Made by a program: the position numbers and the translations under genes. This document shows, piece after piece, positions 8,703 to 17,540 of a stretch of DNA of 64,000 nucleotides; position 1 is the first letter of the stretch, and each line of letters opens with the position of its first letter. The notes under the pieces were generated by a model that was given only the letters and a program-made list of their open reading frames with translations, was not told the DNA's origin and ran no database searches. The DNA is from Mucilaginibacter saanensis (GTDB taxonomy: Bacteria > Bacteroidota > Bacteroidia > Sphingobacteriales > Sphingobacteriaceae), in assembly GCF_014200575.1 (NCBI RefSeq), contig NZ_JACHBZ010000012.1, positions 95,992-159,991 on the forward strand, written 5' to 3'.

Positions 8703-11237
8703 CATAATAGCAACCCAGCCGGATAAAGGCTTAATACCGGTTTTAATATTAATGATGTAATAATAGGTGCCCGGCTGCAGATTTTGGCCGTTAAAGGTGC
8801 CATCCCACGGTTTGCCATAGCCCTTTGAGTGAAAAAGCGCCTGCCCGTAGCGGTTAAATATATCAACTGTACAATTGGGGTAATTTGCCAGATCGGTAAT
8901 TTGCCAGAGATCATTAAAACCATCGCCGTTAGGCGTAAAGGCATTAGGTACTTTGATGGGAGTGATTACATTTATGGTAACCGGTACGGTGATCTCACAA
9001 CCCGCAGCGGTAATTGCGGTAAGGTAATAAGTGGTGGTAACCGGAGGCGAAGCCTGCGGGTTAGGTATACCGGCATTGCTTAAACCTGCCGCTGGCACCC
9101 AGTTAAAAGTAGCTATATCACCCTGGATTTCGGGGCTTAGCATAACACTGTATCCTTGCAGTATGGTAGGGTTGCCAATAAAACTGATTCGGGGCATCGA
9201 GCTAACGTGCACGGTTATTGGCTCGCCGCTTTTGGGTACGGTACAGCTGGAGTTATTGGCCGCAATGCAATTTACGATGTCGCCATCGGCCAGGGCGCTG
9301 CTTGAAAAATCGGGACTGTTTGGCCCGGTATTGACGCCATTAACTTGCCATTGGTAATTGTTAACAACGCTCCCCGGCGGTATGGCAGCATTAAACTGAA
9401 CAGGCTGACCGGCACATACCGCGGCATTTGCAGGCAACGCCGTAATCACAGGCGTAATGCCACCCTCAGGGGAGGTAGAGTTGATAGAACTTACCACAGT
9501 AGCCGAAAATGGTATAGTAGTTTGGTTGCCAATGGTTGGCGGGGTATTGGCATTGCCATTGTTATTACCAACAGCACCGCTGCCGGCTATGGGGGTAAGC
9601 GCGCCATCGGGCGTTATGCGTACAATACGTTCATTAGCGGCATCAACAACAATTAAATTGCCAAAGGCGTCTATCTTAATTCCAACGGGGTTATTTAAAA
9701 AGGCAGGCTTATTGGTGCCCGCAATATGTAATGGCAGCGTGGTAACCACCCCGGCAGGGGTTATTTTGCGGATGGCATTATTCTCCGAGTCGGTAACATA
9801 TAAATTGCCGGAGTTATCTATGGTGATGCCCTTGGGCTGGTTAAAGCTTGCAGCAGCCCCGGTGCCATCCGCAAACCCCGATCCGTCATGCCCGGCTACA
9901 ATGGTGATGGTGCCATCGGGAGCAATTTTCTTTATGGCGCTGGTGTAGTCGGTAACGTATAAATTGCCTGCCCCATCAACGGTAATGCCTATGGGCGTAT
10001 TTAATTTGGATACTGATGGCGGCCCGGTAACGGTGGTTACCACTCCGGCGGGCGTCACCTTTCTGATCAGGAAATCGTTTTGGGTGATGTATAGATTGCC
10101 CGAGCCATCAATGGTAATGCCGCGCGGGCCAGAAAGGCTTGCAGAGGTGCCTGTTCCGTCTTCTGATTTATTTTGCCCGCTTCCGGCCAGTGTGGTAACG
10201 GTGCCATCGGGCGTAATTTTCCTCACCCGGTTATTTTCGTCAATCACATATAAATTCCCCTGCTGATCTATAGTGATACCGTTAACCACCTTAAACTGAG
10301 CGGCGGCTCCTGCGCCATCGGCATAGCCACAAATTCCTCCTGCAAAAGTGGTTACCGTACCATCGGGAGTTATTTTTCTGATGCTGCAACTGTAACCGTC
10401 GGCTACATACATCACGCCGTTTGCATCAGTTGCCACATCAGTGGGCACGCTAAAGGAAACGGCTTGGGGGTTGGGCCGGATAGTGCTTGCCGTAAATATA
10501 ATGGTTTGGTTACCCAGATTGGCGCAGGTAAGGTTTTGCGGGCTGATGGTAATGGTGGGTGCAATGTTATCGCAAGTGGTTACCGTGCCTAAATCGGCTG
10601 GGGTAATGGTATAGTTGCCGTTTACGTCAAGCGTGAATTTGACAGGACCCGCAACCGGGGTAATTACCGGGCTGCTGTAGGAGGTTACTGTAAAAAAAAC
10701 GGCCGAAGTGCCGCCGTACTGGTCGCCAGCTATGAGGGATACGGCGGTTGGTTGGTTTACGGTTAATGGCGTGCCGGGAGCAGGTATTTGTTTTACGGTA
10801 AGCACTGCGGCAGGGCAAATGTCGGTAACGTGGGCGTTGGTTACATAATCGGGCAGGGTAGCTTTGCAGTTATTGTCTGCCGCTATGGTAGCATTAGGGT
10901 AACTTGAAAATGTTGGCGTGGTGGCAACAATAACCGATACCGGTTGTACCGTAGTATTCCCCGGCCCGTTGCTTGCAGTTATATTAATAATTTGGTTACC
11001 CAATGAGGAGCAGTTAAGGCTGGCGGGACTAACCGTAACGGTTGAATTTGCTGTTAAGCCGCTAATGTCGGCAATATCGGTATAGCTTACGGTTTTGTTA
11101 CCGGTATTGTCAAGCTTTAAAACAACCTGATTTTTTGGGGTAACAACCGGAGTTTGCGCCTTAACCGCGGTAGCCATAAAAAAGCCTAATATACCAAGTA
11201 TATAAATACTGCTTTTTAAAACTGCAAACCTATCCAC
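8697..11237 (-). CDS. Secreted NHL beta-propeller protein with T9SS type B (CHU_C) sorting domain
   Basis: An 846-residue exported protein: signal peptide (ending TAVKAQ, residue 28), then two Ig/HYR-like segments with repeated NLTC-LGNQ-type motifs. At about residues 260-555 come six NHL repeats with the pattern IDGSGNLYVTD...IRKITPDGTVTTLAG, forming a six-bladed propeller. A PKD-like stretch follows (GCEITVPVTINV). At about residues 755-846 comes the gliding-motility-type C-terminal domain (VPNAFTPNGDGFNDLW, VDIFNRYGQ, LQPGTYYYII). That domain is the type B signal for export through the type IX secretion system and anchoring at the surface. The propeller probably binds protein or sugar; no catalytic motif is seen. 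Confidence 0.92.
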   Translation of the reverse strand: MDRFAVLKSSIYILGILGFFMATAVKAQTPVVTPKNQVVLKLDNTGNKTVSYTDIADISGLTANSTVTVSPASLNCSSLGNQIINITASNGPGNTTVQPVSVIVATTPTFSSYPNATIAADNNCKATLPDYVTNAHVTDICPAAVLTVKQIPAPGTPLTVNQPTAVSLIAGDQYGGTSAVFFTVTSYSSPVITPVAGPVKFTLDVNGNYTITPADLGTVTTCDNIAPTITISPQNLTCANLGNQTIIFTASTIRPNPQAVSFSVPTDVATDANGVMYVADGYSCSIRKITPDGTVTTFAGGICGYADGAGAAAQFKVVNGITIDQQGNLYVIDENNRVRKITPDGTVTTLAGSGQNKSEDGTGTSASLSGPRGITIDGSGNLYITQNDFLIRKVTPAGVVTTVTGPPSVSKLNTPIGITVDGAGNLYVTDYTSAIKKIAPDGTITIVAGHDGSGFADGTGAAASFNQPKGITIDNSGNLYVTDSENNAIRKITPAGVVTTLPLHIAGTNKPAFLNNPVGIKIDAFGNLIVVDAANERIVRITPDGALTPIAGSGAVGNNNGNANTPPTIGNQTTIPFSATVVSSINSTSPEGGITPVITALPANAAVCAGQPVQFNAAIPPGSVVNNYQWQVNGVNTGPNSPDFSSSALADGDIVNCIAANNSSCTVPKSGEPITVHVSSMPRISFIGNPTILQGYSVMLSPEIQGDIATFNWVPAAGLSNAGIPNPQASPPVTTTYYLTAITAAGCEITVPVTINVITPIKVPNAFTPNGDGFNDLWQITDLANYPNCTVDIFNRYGQALFHSKGYGKPWDGTFNGQNLQPGTYYYIINIKTGIKPLSGWVAIMR

Positions 11238-11518
11238 GTGTCTTAAGATTTAGCTCTGCTGAGCGCATATACCGGCTAAAAACAGCTGCTTCCCTTGCAT
11301 TACAGAAAATGCTACCGGGCTTGGTTAATGCACCTGTTTAAGGAGCAAATTAAGTTCATTTTGTTCACCTTACTTTTATCCATGTTATTCATTTTATGGA
11401 GAAAGGGTTAACTGTGCCATCCCGATGCCCGATCCGGGTTGATGCCTGCTCTAGTGTCAATAATAATTATGACGCTTATTTAAGCAAACTATCTGTTTTA
11501 TAATTTAAATTAGTGCTC

Positions 11519-12295
11519 ATGAAAATGGAGCAGCATCTTCCGGCAAGTATTTTGAAGCCATTTATCAAAGCTTTTTTACTTATAGAGAGCGTACATGAAA
11601 TACAAAATGAAACCTTGCCTGATACATCCATTGTAATGGCCTTTAGGTACCGGGGTACCATTACCGATGAAATACAGGGCGTTAAAAGTATTTTGCCCAA
11701 TACCTTGATCAGTGGGTTAAGGAAATCAGCCCGCATCATCAATTACTCGGCGCAAACGGCAGCGCTGTTGGTGATATTTAAGCCCGGTGGTGCAACAGCC
11801 TTTTTTAAGGAACCTTTTCATGAATTATTTGGGGCAAGCTTATCGCTGGATACCCTGGTAAGTGTATCAGCATTAAACGAGATAACAGAACAGTTGGCAG
11901 AGGCTCGTTCCGGTTTGCAGCGGGTGGCTGTGATAGAGCGTTTCCTGATTTCCCGGCTCCATGCCGCCGCCCGGCCCGATCTGTTGGTATATGATGCCAT
12001 CCGTCAAATTCAAATGACCAAAGGTGCTGTTCCTATCAAAAAGCTCTTAACCACCTTGCCGGTAAGCCGCGATCCGTTTGAAAAAAGATTCAGGCGGTTA
12101 ACGGGTACATCGCCCAAACAATTCTCGTCTATTGTACGGTTGAGGCACATGATAGATACTTATATTCCCGCAAACAGCCTTACCGCGGCCGCATTAACTG
12201 CCGGTTACTTTGATCAGGCGCATTTTATTAAAGATTTTAAATTATTCACGGGCAAGGCACCGCTGGAGTTTTTTAAGTCGCCGTTGTATTGGTAA
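11519..12295 (+). CDS. AraC-family transcriptional regulator
   Basis: About 258 residues, with the first ATG at 11519 preferred over an upstream GTG. The N-terminal half resembles the DUF6597-type sensor found in many Bacteroidota AraC proteins (ILKPFIKAFLLIES, RYRGTI, LVIFKPGG). The C-terminal half is the AraC DNA-binding domain: a first helix-turn-helix around KKLLTTLPVSRDPFEKRFRRLTG and the second around AALTAGYFDQAHFIKDFK followed by G-KAPLEF. It lies 83 bases upstream of a monooxygenase-like gene in the same direction, which it may control. Ligand unknown. Confidence 0.87.
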   Translation: MKMEQHLPASILKPFIKAFLLIESVHEIQNETLPDTSIVMAFRYRGTITDEIQGVKSILPNTLISGLRKSARIINYSAQTAALLVIFKPGGATAFFKEPFHELFGASLSLDTLVSVSALNEITEQLAEARSGLQRVAVIERFLISRLHAAARPDLLVYDAIRQIQMTKGAVPIKKLLTTLPVSRDPFEKRFRRLTGTSPKQFSSIVRLRHMIDTYIPANSLTAAALTAGYFDQAHFIKDFKLFTGKAPLEFFKSPLYW

Positions 12296-12378
12296 ATCAA
12301 TGATTTTTTACAATTAACGCGCTGCCGTAATACTGAATTTTGGGTATACAAAAGCAGTACTTTAAAAAATCAGAAACC

Positions 12379-12693
12379 ATGACACAGATATTTATTGACA
12401 AATTCATTATTCCCCAACACGCCGAACAGGAGTTTACCGAAAGGATGATCATCAACAGGGATTTTATAAAAAACCTTCCCGGCTTTATCAAAGATGAAGC
12501 CTATAGCAGGCATGACGAGGCCGGTAATTTAGTTTGCATAACAGTTGCCAGCTGGCAAAGTGAAGCGGCTTTGAACCTGGCCAAAGCAGCCGTGCAAGCG
12601 GAATATGAGCGTACCGGCTTTAACCCGGCAGCCATGTTAGCGCGCTTAAATATCACCATGCAAAGGTATACCTATCATCCCATGGATAATTAG
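12379..12693 (+). CDS. Antibiotic biosynthesis monooxygenase (ABM) family protein
   Basis: A 104-residue protein starting at ATG 12379 (an in-frame start at 12340 lies in the likely promoter region). The ferredoxin-like ABM fold is suggested by IFIDKFIIPQHAEQEF, IKNLPGFIKDEAYS, VCITVASWQSEAAL and YERTGFNPAAM. ABM proteins are small dimers; some are cofactor-free monooxygenases or haem-degrading enzymes, and many are stress-related with unknown substrates. It follows the AraC gene and has its own terminator. Confidence 0.8.
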   Translation: MTQIFIDKFIIPQHAEQEFTERMIINRDFIKNLPGFIKDEAYSRHDEAGNLVCITVASWQSEAALNLAKAAVQAEYERTGFNPAAMLARLNITMQRYTYHPMDN

Positions 12694-12702
12694 CAGGTTT
12701 AA

Positions 12703-12746
12703 GCAAAGGGACAGGTAAAACATATTACCTGCCCCTTTGCTTTTTT
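12703..12746 (+). terminator. Strong Rho-independent terminator after the ABM gene
   Basis: A 16-bp stem with one mismatch (arms 12703-12718 and 12725-12740, GCAAAGGG / CCCTTTGC at the base) with a 6-base loop is followed by six T. It also separates this gene from the convergent reductase gene ending at 12751. Confidence 0.88.
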
Positions 12747-12750
12747 GCGG

Positions 12751-13821
12751 TTACGGTATTATTTTACGGTTACGCAAATCGGTAAACAGATCCATGAACA
12801 TTTGTTCGGTATCGGCATATTCATGAAAGCCAAAGCGGCGGGCCTTTGAGCCATCGGCAAAAAAATCATAGTCCCATGAAAAAACAAAATCGCCAAAGCC
12901 CCAGTAGGAAAGTTGCTCATAGGGGTGTTTTTCAAGGCCATACTTTTCCTGTATTTTTTCCCATACTTGTGCTTTGTCTGCCATAACGGTTTGCAGGGGC
13001 ATTTGTAGGGGAGGGGCGGTTTCCATATCAAAAAAGCGTGCAATTTTGGGCCACATTTCATTCCATCTAAAAAGGTCGCCGTTATTGATATTAAAAGCCT
13101 GGTTTGCACAGTTACGGCTGGTAGCGGCCCATACGGTGGCCTTAGCCAACAATCCTGCGTCGGTCATTTCCATCAGTTTATCATAAGCGCCTGGTTTACC
13201 CGGAAAACGCAGCGGTATGCCGAGCTCTTTAGAAATAGAAGCATATACCGCAATCAGCAAAACCAGGTTCATGGGGTTCCCCAGGGCCGTACCGCCCACA
13301 ACCGATGGCCTGATGGCCGACCATGACCAGTTTTTGCCCTGCTGCCGCTGCTCCAGAAAATTTTGCTGGTCAACATTAAATTCAGGCGGCATATGGCCCG
13401 CATCGCTCTCTTTGGCCGGTGTTTTAAAAGGGCCAAGGTGTGCGCCGTAAACTTTATAGCCCTGCATCAGGCTGATGTGCTGCAAATTTGGGGCGATGGA
13501 TTCAATGGCGTCAACCACGTTAACCAGCATGGTTAGGTTAGGTTCTACCAGTTGGGCCCAGGTGGGTTTGTCCTGGTAGGCGGCATAAAATATATGCGTA
13601 ACAGCCGATAACGAACCCAGTTGCTGTAATGTGTTTTCCTTCGATAAAAGGTCGACGGCAATGTAGCTGATATTTGGTGATGATACCCCGCCGCGCCTGG
13701 ACAGGCCAATGATATTCCAATTGCCCAGCGCCGAAAGGTGAGCGATCAGGTTACTGCCTATAACGCCGTTGGCCCCAACAACCAGGGCTGTTTGGGTAAT
13801 ATCCGAAGTGTGATTTTTCAT
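12751..13821 (-). CDS. PRISE-type short-chain dehydrogenase/reductase
   Basis: A 356-residue protein starting at ATG 13821. The NAD(P)-binding Rossmann motif is VVGANGVIGSNL near residues 14-25, followed by GLSRRGG, where the Arg pair suggests NADPH. Later motifs (LMQGYKVYGAH, WSAIRPSVVGG, GNPMNL, IPLRFPGKPGAY) match extended SDRs related to progesterone 5-beta-reductase and iridoid synthase, which reduce activated C=C double bonds. The catalytic Tyr of the plant enzymes seems replaced around PPEFNVDQQNFL; this was judged by eye. The bacterial substrate is unknown. The gene is monocistronic and divergent from the PepSY gene. Confidence 0.78.
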   Translation of the reverse strand: MKNHTSDITQTALVVGANGVIGSNLIAHLSALGNWNIIGLSRRGGVSSPNISYIAVDLLSKENTLQQLGSLSAVTHIFYAAYQDKPTWAQLVEPNLTMLVNVVDAIESIAPNLQHISLMQGYKVYGAHLGPFKTPAKESDAGHMPPEFNVDQQNFLEQRQQGKNWSWSAIRPSVVGGTALGNPMNLVLLIAVYASISKELGIPLRFPGKPGAYDKLMEMTDAGLLAKATVWAATSRNCANQAFNINNGDLFRWNEMWPKIARFFDMETAPPLQMPLQTVMADKAQVWEKIQEKYGLEKHPYEQLSYWGFGDFVFSWDYDFFADGSKARRFGFHEYADTEQMFMDLFTDLRNRKIIP

Positions 13822-14024
13822 GATGACATGTGCCGTATTTAATAGCACCTATCAAAAATCGGGATTTGAGAGGGTAGCGAACTTGTAAAAAAACAGGTTA
13901 AAAATGTAGTTTTTGGTTAGGTACCGATCATCTGCTCTGATAATTGCGGGTGCTAATCCGGAAATGATGCCATTGCTTGTTGTCATTATGGATAAGTGGT
14001 TGAACATCTTTTTTAACTTATTTT

Positions 14025-14074
14025 GAATGATTCTAAACAATTTGTCTTTTCTTTGCCGCAATTTAGAATCATTC
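14025..14074. promoter_or_regulatory. Pair of inverted GAATnATTC boxes, candidate iron-responsive operator
   Basis: Arms 14025-14037 and 14062-14074 are perfect 13-bp inverted repeats. Each arm also contains a small palindrome of its own (GAATGATTC, GAATCATTC) flanked by A/T. The pair lies in the 343-base divergent region between the reductase (minus) and the PepSY membrane protein (plus), about 90 bases before the latter. Fur-type operators in Bacteroidota are A/T-rich palindromes of similar look, so iron regulation is possible but unproven. Apart from this pair I see nothing distinctive in 13822-14164. Confidence 0.45.
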
Positions 14075-14164
14075 GAAATGAGTATACAACTATTTGAGGT
14101 TGTTCACGAGGAGTGTCATCTAATTACCTGTTCATATTAAATTATACGATTAACTGGTAATCAA

Positions 14165-15346
14165 TTGAAAAAGTTTAAAGCAATAGCGGGCTGGCTGCAT
14201 TTATGGATAGGACTGGTTACCGGAATTATAGTGGTAATTGTTTCCATTACCGGATGCATCCAGGTTTTTGATGAAGAGTTATTTAACCTCTTTCACCGGG
14301 ACTTAGTTAAGGTTGAAAAAACCGGCAGCACAAAGCCGGTTTCTGAGTTGCTTGCCATTGCACAAAAGGCGGTGGGTAAAAAAAAGCCGGTAACCGATAT
14401 CAAGATCAGCGAGGATAATTACAGCTACGTATTTACGGCCAGTAAGGCTAATAAAAAGCAGGATATTGGCTTGAGCTATTTTAGTCAGTTTAAATACCAG
14501 GAGGATATTTACGTTAACCAATACACCGGTAAGGTGCTCGGGATTATTGATACCCGTTATGAGTTTTTTAATGTGATGGAGCAACTGCACCGGCAGCTTT
14601 TACTGGTTAAACCGGTAGGCAGTGTAATAGTGGGCACGGCTGTATTGCTTTTCCTGCTCATGATGATCACCGGGTTTATATTGTGGCTCCCTAAAAACTA
14701 TAAACAATTTAAACAACGCGTAACTATAAAATGGGGTGCTAAATGGAAGCGTGTAAATTACGACACGCACAACAGTTTTGGGTTTTTTGTGCTTCCCATT
14801 GCTATAATAATAGCCATTACTGGTTTGGTATGGGCATTTAAATGGTGGGAAACCGGCGTCTTTAAAATGCTGGGTTCATCAGGTAAAGTTAGTTTGGTGC
14901 GTACAGTACCGGCAATTGCTACTGCTGATACCACCGGAAAAAATACCGTAGATGTAATATATGCCAATTTACGACAACAGATTGGCGATAACTACAAAGT
15001 GATAGGGTTTAACCTGCCCGGAAAAAAGAGCAATGTGGTAATGGCTTTTACCTATGTTAAAAACACCACCGATAGCTGGAATAACATGAGCTATTATTAT
15101 TTTGATAGCCGCACAGGTAAGATGTTTGACAAACTGGAGCACCAGAACAAACCGCTGGCGCTAAAATGGCGCAACTCCAACAAATACATACATACCGGGC
15201 GCATTTTTGGCTGGCCTACACAAATACTGGCTTTTTTAGCTGCTTTAGTATGTGCGTCGTTACCCATTACCGGGTTTTTGATATGGTGGGGCAAGCGCAA
15301 TAAGAAAAAGCCGGCAGGTAAGCGCTTGCAGGTTTCTTTGAATTGA
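14165..15346 (+). CDS. PepSY-associated transmembrane protein
   Basis: A 393-residue inner membrane protein starting at a TTG codon. The first residues MKKFKAIAGWLHLWIGLVTGI are the family's normal N-terminus, so the TTG start is convincing. Membrane segments lie near residues 13-33, 152-174, 205-224 and 348-370. PepSY-like soluble parts lie between them, with a conserved His-rich HRQLL and the GFILWLPK motif. These proteins often accompany siderophore receptors and are thought to be reductases or helpers in iron uptake. No receptor is adjacent, but a siderophore-interacting flavoprotein gene lies 1 kb downstream and a Fur-like box pair upstream. Confidence 0.88.
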   Translation: MKKFKAIAGWLHLWIGLVTGIIVVIVSITGCIQVFDEELFNLFHRDLVKVEKTGSTKPVSELLAIAQKAVGKKKPVTDIKISEDNYSYVFTASKANKKQDIGLSYFSQFKYQEDIYVNQYTGKVLGIIDTRYEFFNVMEQLHRQLLLVKPVGSVIVGTAVLLFLLMMITGFILWLPKNYKQFKQRVTIKWGAKWKRVNYDTHNSFGFFVLPIAIIIAITGLVWAFKWWETGVFKMLGSSGKVSLVRTVPAIATADTTGKNTVDVIYANLRQQIGDNYKVIGFNLPGKKSNVVMAFTYVKNTTDSWNNMSYYYFDSRTGKMFDKLEHQNKPLALKWRNSNKYIHTGRIFGWPTQILAFLAALVCASLPITGFLIWWGKRNKKKPAGKRLQVSLN

Positions 15347-15364
15347 TTTTAATTGTCTGAGCAT

Positions 15365-15391
15365 AGCCCAGTCAGCTGGGGGGCTTTTATT
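15365..15391 (+). terminator. Probable terminator after the PepSY gene
   Basis: AGCCC-AG ... CTGGG-GGGCT can fold into a short stem with a small bulge, followed by TTTTATTTTT. Moderate quality. Confidence 0.5.
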
Positions 15392-15434
15392 TTTCATAGC
15401 TTTTTATATAAATAACCATAAATTGAGCCTCCAA

Positions 15435-16286
15435 ATGAAAGATATTCCGTTACATCAGCTTAAGGAGCGGGGCAATACCGGGCTGGAGATCAGGCGGTTT
15501 GTTGCTGGCGATATGCCTTATGACGAGGAAACGATGGGAGCCCACCGTGATGATCATTATATATTTTTTGTTATTGAAGAGGGCCTGGCAACGCTCATGA
15601 TTGATTTTCATGAATTAACTTTTCATAGTTCAACCTTGTTTTATATTTTGCCCGGGCAGGTGCATCACCGCATCCGTAACGAGGTAGGTTATGGCTGGTT
15701 CATCGCTATTGATTCCTTGCTGATAGCGCCCGACTACCGAAATGTTTTTGAAACCCAATTATTGCTGCAACAGCCCTTTATACTTAATGAAACACAACTG
15801 CGGCAATGTACCGATCTGCTGAGCCTCATGCAGGAAAAATACCAGGAAAATACTCCCGGGCCTTTTTATCTGCAGGTGGTGCACTCGCTGCTGCAATCAT
15901 TTGTGGGTATAGCTGCAGGGTGTTTCAGCGAATTTAATACCCCGCAGTTTTTACTGTCAAGACCGGTGCAACTGGCACAGCAATTTAAAAAATTGCTGAC
16001 TGACCATGTGCGGCAGGTTAAAAGCCCGTCGGTTTATGCGGGTATGCTTAACGTTTCAGAAACGTATTTAAACGAGGCATTAAAAAAAGTTACCGGCGTT
16101 TCTGTAAGCCATAGCATACAGCAAGAGGTAATGCTGGAAGCAAAACGATTATTGTACTACAGTCAAATGAACGTGAAAGAAATTGCACATGCGTTAGGCT
16201 ATAATGACCATACTTATTTTTCACGCTTGTTTAAAAAGTCTGAAGGGGTAACACCTTTGCTATTTCGTACACACTACCGTAAATAG
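15435..16286 (+). CDS. AraC-family transcriptional regulator
   Basis: About 283 residues from ATG 15435 (an in-frame TTG at 15423 is the alternative). The N-terminal part is a cupin-like sensor: AHRDDHYIFFVIEEG, FYILPGQVHHRI. The C-terminal AraC domain is well preserved: first helix-turn-helix around YAGMLNVSETYLNEALKKVTG and second around VKEIAHALGYNDHTYFSRLFKK with the usual G-TPLLFR end. It lies just upstream of the siderophore-interacting protein gene in the same direction, a pairing often seen for the activator of such flavoproteins. The effector is unknown. Confidence 0.88.
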   Translation: MKDIPLHQLKERGNTGLEIRRFVAGDMPYDEETMGAHRDDHYIFFVIEEGLATLMIDFHELTFHSSTLFYILPGQVHHRIRNEVGYGWFIAIDSLLIAPDYRNVFETQLLLQQPFILNETQLRQCTDLLSLMQEKYQENTPGPFYLQVVHSLLQSFVGIAAGCFSEFNTPQFLLSRPVQLAQQFKKLLTDHVRQVKSPSVYAGMLNVSETYLNEALKKVTGVSVSHSIQQEVMLEAKRLLYYSQMNVKEIAHALGYNDHTYFSRLFKKSEGVTPLLFRTHYRK

Positions 16287-16361
16287 TCCAATCATTACCC
16301 TAACAATGCCCTTGATATGGGGTGCAACACCTTGTTTCTTTGTATTATTAAAAATATATAC

Positions 16362-17072
16362 ATGGAAACATCCACTTTTCAAAAAATAAAAAGAAGAGCC
16401 GGCAAACTGTTTGACAGCAGGCTGCAAAGCGGCAGGGTGCTTGAAGTAAGACACTGGAACCCCACAACCCTTGTTGAAATTGACCTGCATCTTCCGCTTG
16501 CTGATATAGCACAATGGCATGACATACCCTACATTAAATTTAAGGTTGATGACCTTACCTTCCGCGATTATACCCCATCGGGCTGGGATGCCGAAACCTG
16601 TACCTGCACCATTTATGTTGATGCCGCGCACCAGGGCCCTGGCAGTAAATGGGCGCAGCAACTAAAAAAAGATGATGTGGTGAGTTATCTTAAAATAGGA
16701 TCAACCAATCATCGCCCGGTAGCTACATCGGCCGTTGTTGCTTTGGGCGATGAAAGCAGTATGGGGCATTTGCTGGCCCTGCAAAAAATGGTGCTGCCCA
16801 ATACCCGTTTTTCCGGCGGACTGATCATTGGCAACGAAGATCACCGTAAACTTTTTCATGAATACTTTTGGTCGCCGCTGGAGCCCGTTGCCCGTAAAGA
16901 TGTTTTTGGCCACCACAGCTTAATGGAATGGGTGCTTGAGCAACAGTACAGTCTTGAAAATACCGTTTTTTACCTGGTGGGTAATAATACCATGGTTACA
17001 CAGCTACGTAAATTACTCAAGCACCAGGGTTATCCATCGGCACAAATTAAAGCGCATGGATTTTGGTCTTAA
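16362..17072 (+). CDS. Siderophore-interacting protein (FAD-binding ferric-siderophore reductase family)
   Basis: A 236-residue cytoplasmic flavoprotein starting at ATG 16362. The FAD-binding barrel carries the R-x-Y-T motif (FRDYTPSGWD) and the CTIYVDAAHQGPGSKWA stretch. The NAD(P)H-binding part has LGDESSMGHLLAL and ends with VGNNTMVTQLRKLLK and HGFWS. Members reduce Fe(III)-siderophore complexes to release iron. It is preceded by an AraC regulator and a PepSY membrane protein, giving the segment an iron-reduction theme. The last codon overlaps the convergent DoxX gene by 4 bases. Confidence 0.85.
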   Translation: METSTFQKIKRRAGKLFDSRLQSGRVLEVRHWNPTTLVEIDLHLPLADIAQWHDIPYIKFKVDDLTFRDYTPSGWDAETCTCTIYVDAAHQGPGSKWAQQLKKDDVVSYLKIGSTNHRPVATSAVVALGDESSMGHLLALQKMVLPNTRFSGGLIIGNEDHRKLFHEYFWSPLEPVARKDVFGHHSLMEWVLEQQYSLENTVFYLVGNNTMVTQLRKLLKHQGYPSAQIKAHGFWS

Positions 17073-17446
17073 CGCTGCTGCGGTGCAGGTGTGGTGGTTT
17101 TATGAAAGGTAACGTATGATACCACCAGTAAAACCAGGAAAATAACGGGCATTACCCTGTTGGCTATAGGATCGCCGGAGGCGGTGTGGGCAATAAAGGC
17201 CGAGATAAAAGTAAAGGTGAACCCGGCATAAGCCCATTCCTTTGCTTTTGCTGCGCGCGGTATCAATAATAAAACAGCGCCTGCTATTTTGGCTGCGGCC
17301 AGTTCACTTCTGAAATAATCGGGGTAGCCCAGGTGTTTAAATGCCTGTAGCATGGTTGCCTGGGTTAAGTAAGCATAGGCCGAATAGGTCATCATTAGCG
17401 CCACTATTACAGTGGTTATCCAATAAGTAATTTTTAGTGCTTTCAT
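17069..17446 (-). CDS. DoxX family membrane protein
   Basis: A 125-residue protein with four predicted transmembrane helices (near residues 6-26, 50-66, 72-90, 98-115), and the typical YLGYPDYFR-like loop with AAAKIAGAVLLLIP, as in DoxX-like proteins. Some members take part in redox or thiol stress handling; most are uncharacterised. The gene is divergent from an HxlR regulator, with a long palindromic operator between the two, so the regulator very probably controls it. Confidence 0.88.
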   Translation of the reverse strand: MKALKITYWITTVIVALMMTYSAYAYLTQATMLQAFKHLGYPDYFRSELAAAKIAGAVLLLIPRAAKAKEWAYAGFTFTFISAFIAHTASGDPIANRVMPVIFLVLLVVSYVTFHKTTTPAPQQR

Positions 17447-17490
17447 TTTTCTTTTTCTGCAAACTTACTTACCTTTACTATTAAAAAGAT

Positions 17491-17532
17491 ACTACTATCC
17501 AAAAGGATACTGGTATCCTTTTGGATAGTAGT
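17491..17532. promoter_or_regulatory. Perfect 20-bp-arm inverted repeat, probable HxlR operator
   Basis: Arms 17491-17510 and 17513-17532 are exact reverse complements separated by TG. Each arm also contains the smaller palindrome ATCCAAAAGGAT. It sits in the 94-base gap between the divergent doxX-like and hxlR-like genes, 8 bases before the HxlR start codon. This is the position expected for an autoregulatory operator of a dimeric winged-helix regulator. It could equally fold as a hairpin in either mRNA. Confidence 0.75.
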
Positions 17533-17540
17533 TAGCAGAT

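Noticed and set aside
9457..10266. Long plus-strand ORFs (up to 163 codons) opposite the NHL-repeat gene
   Set aside because: They mirror the repetitive coding sequence on the minus strand, which carries the real, motif-rich protein; their own translations show no domain.
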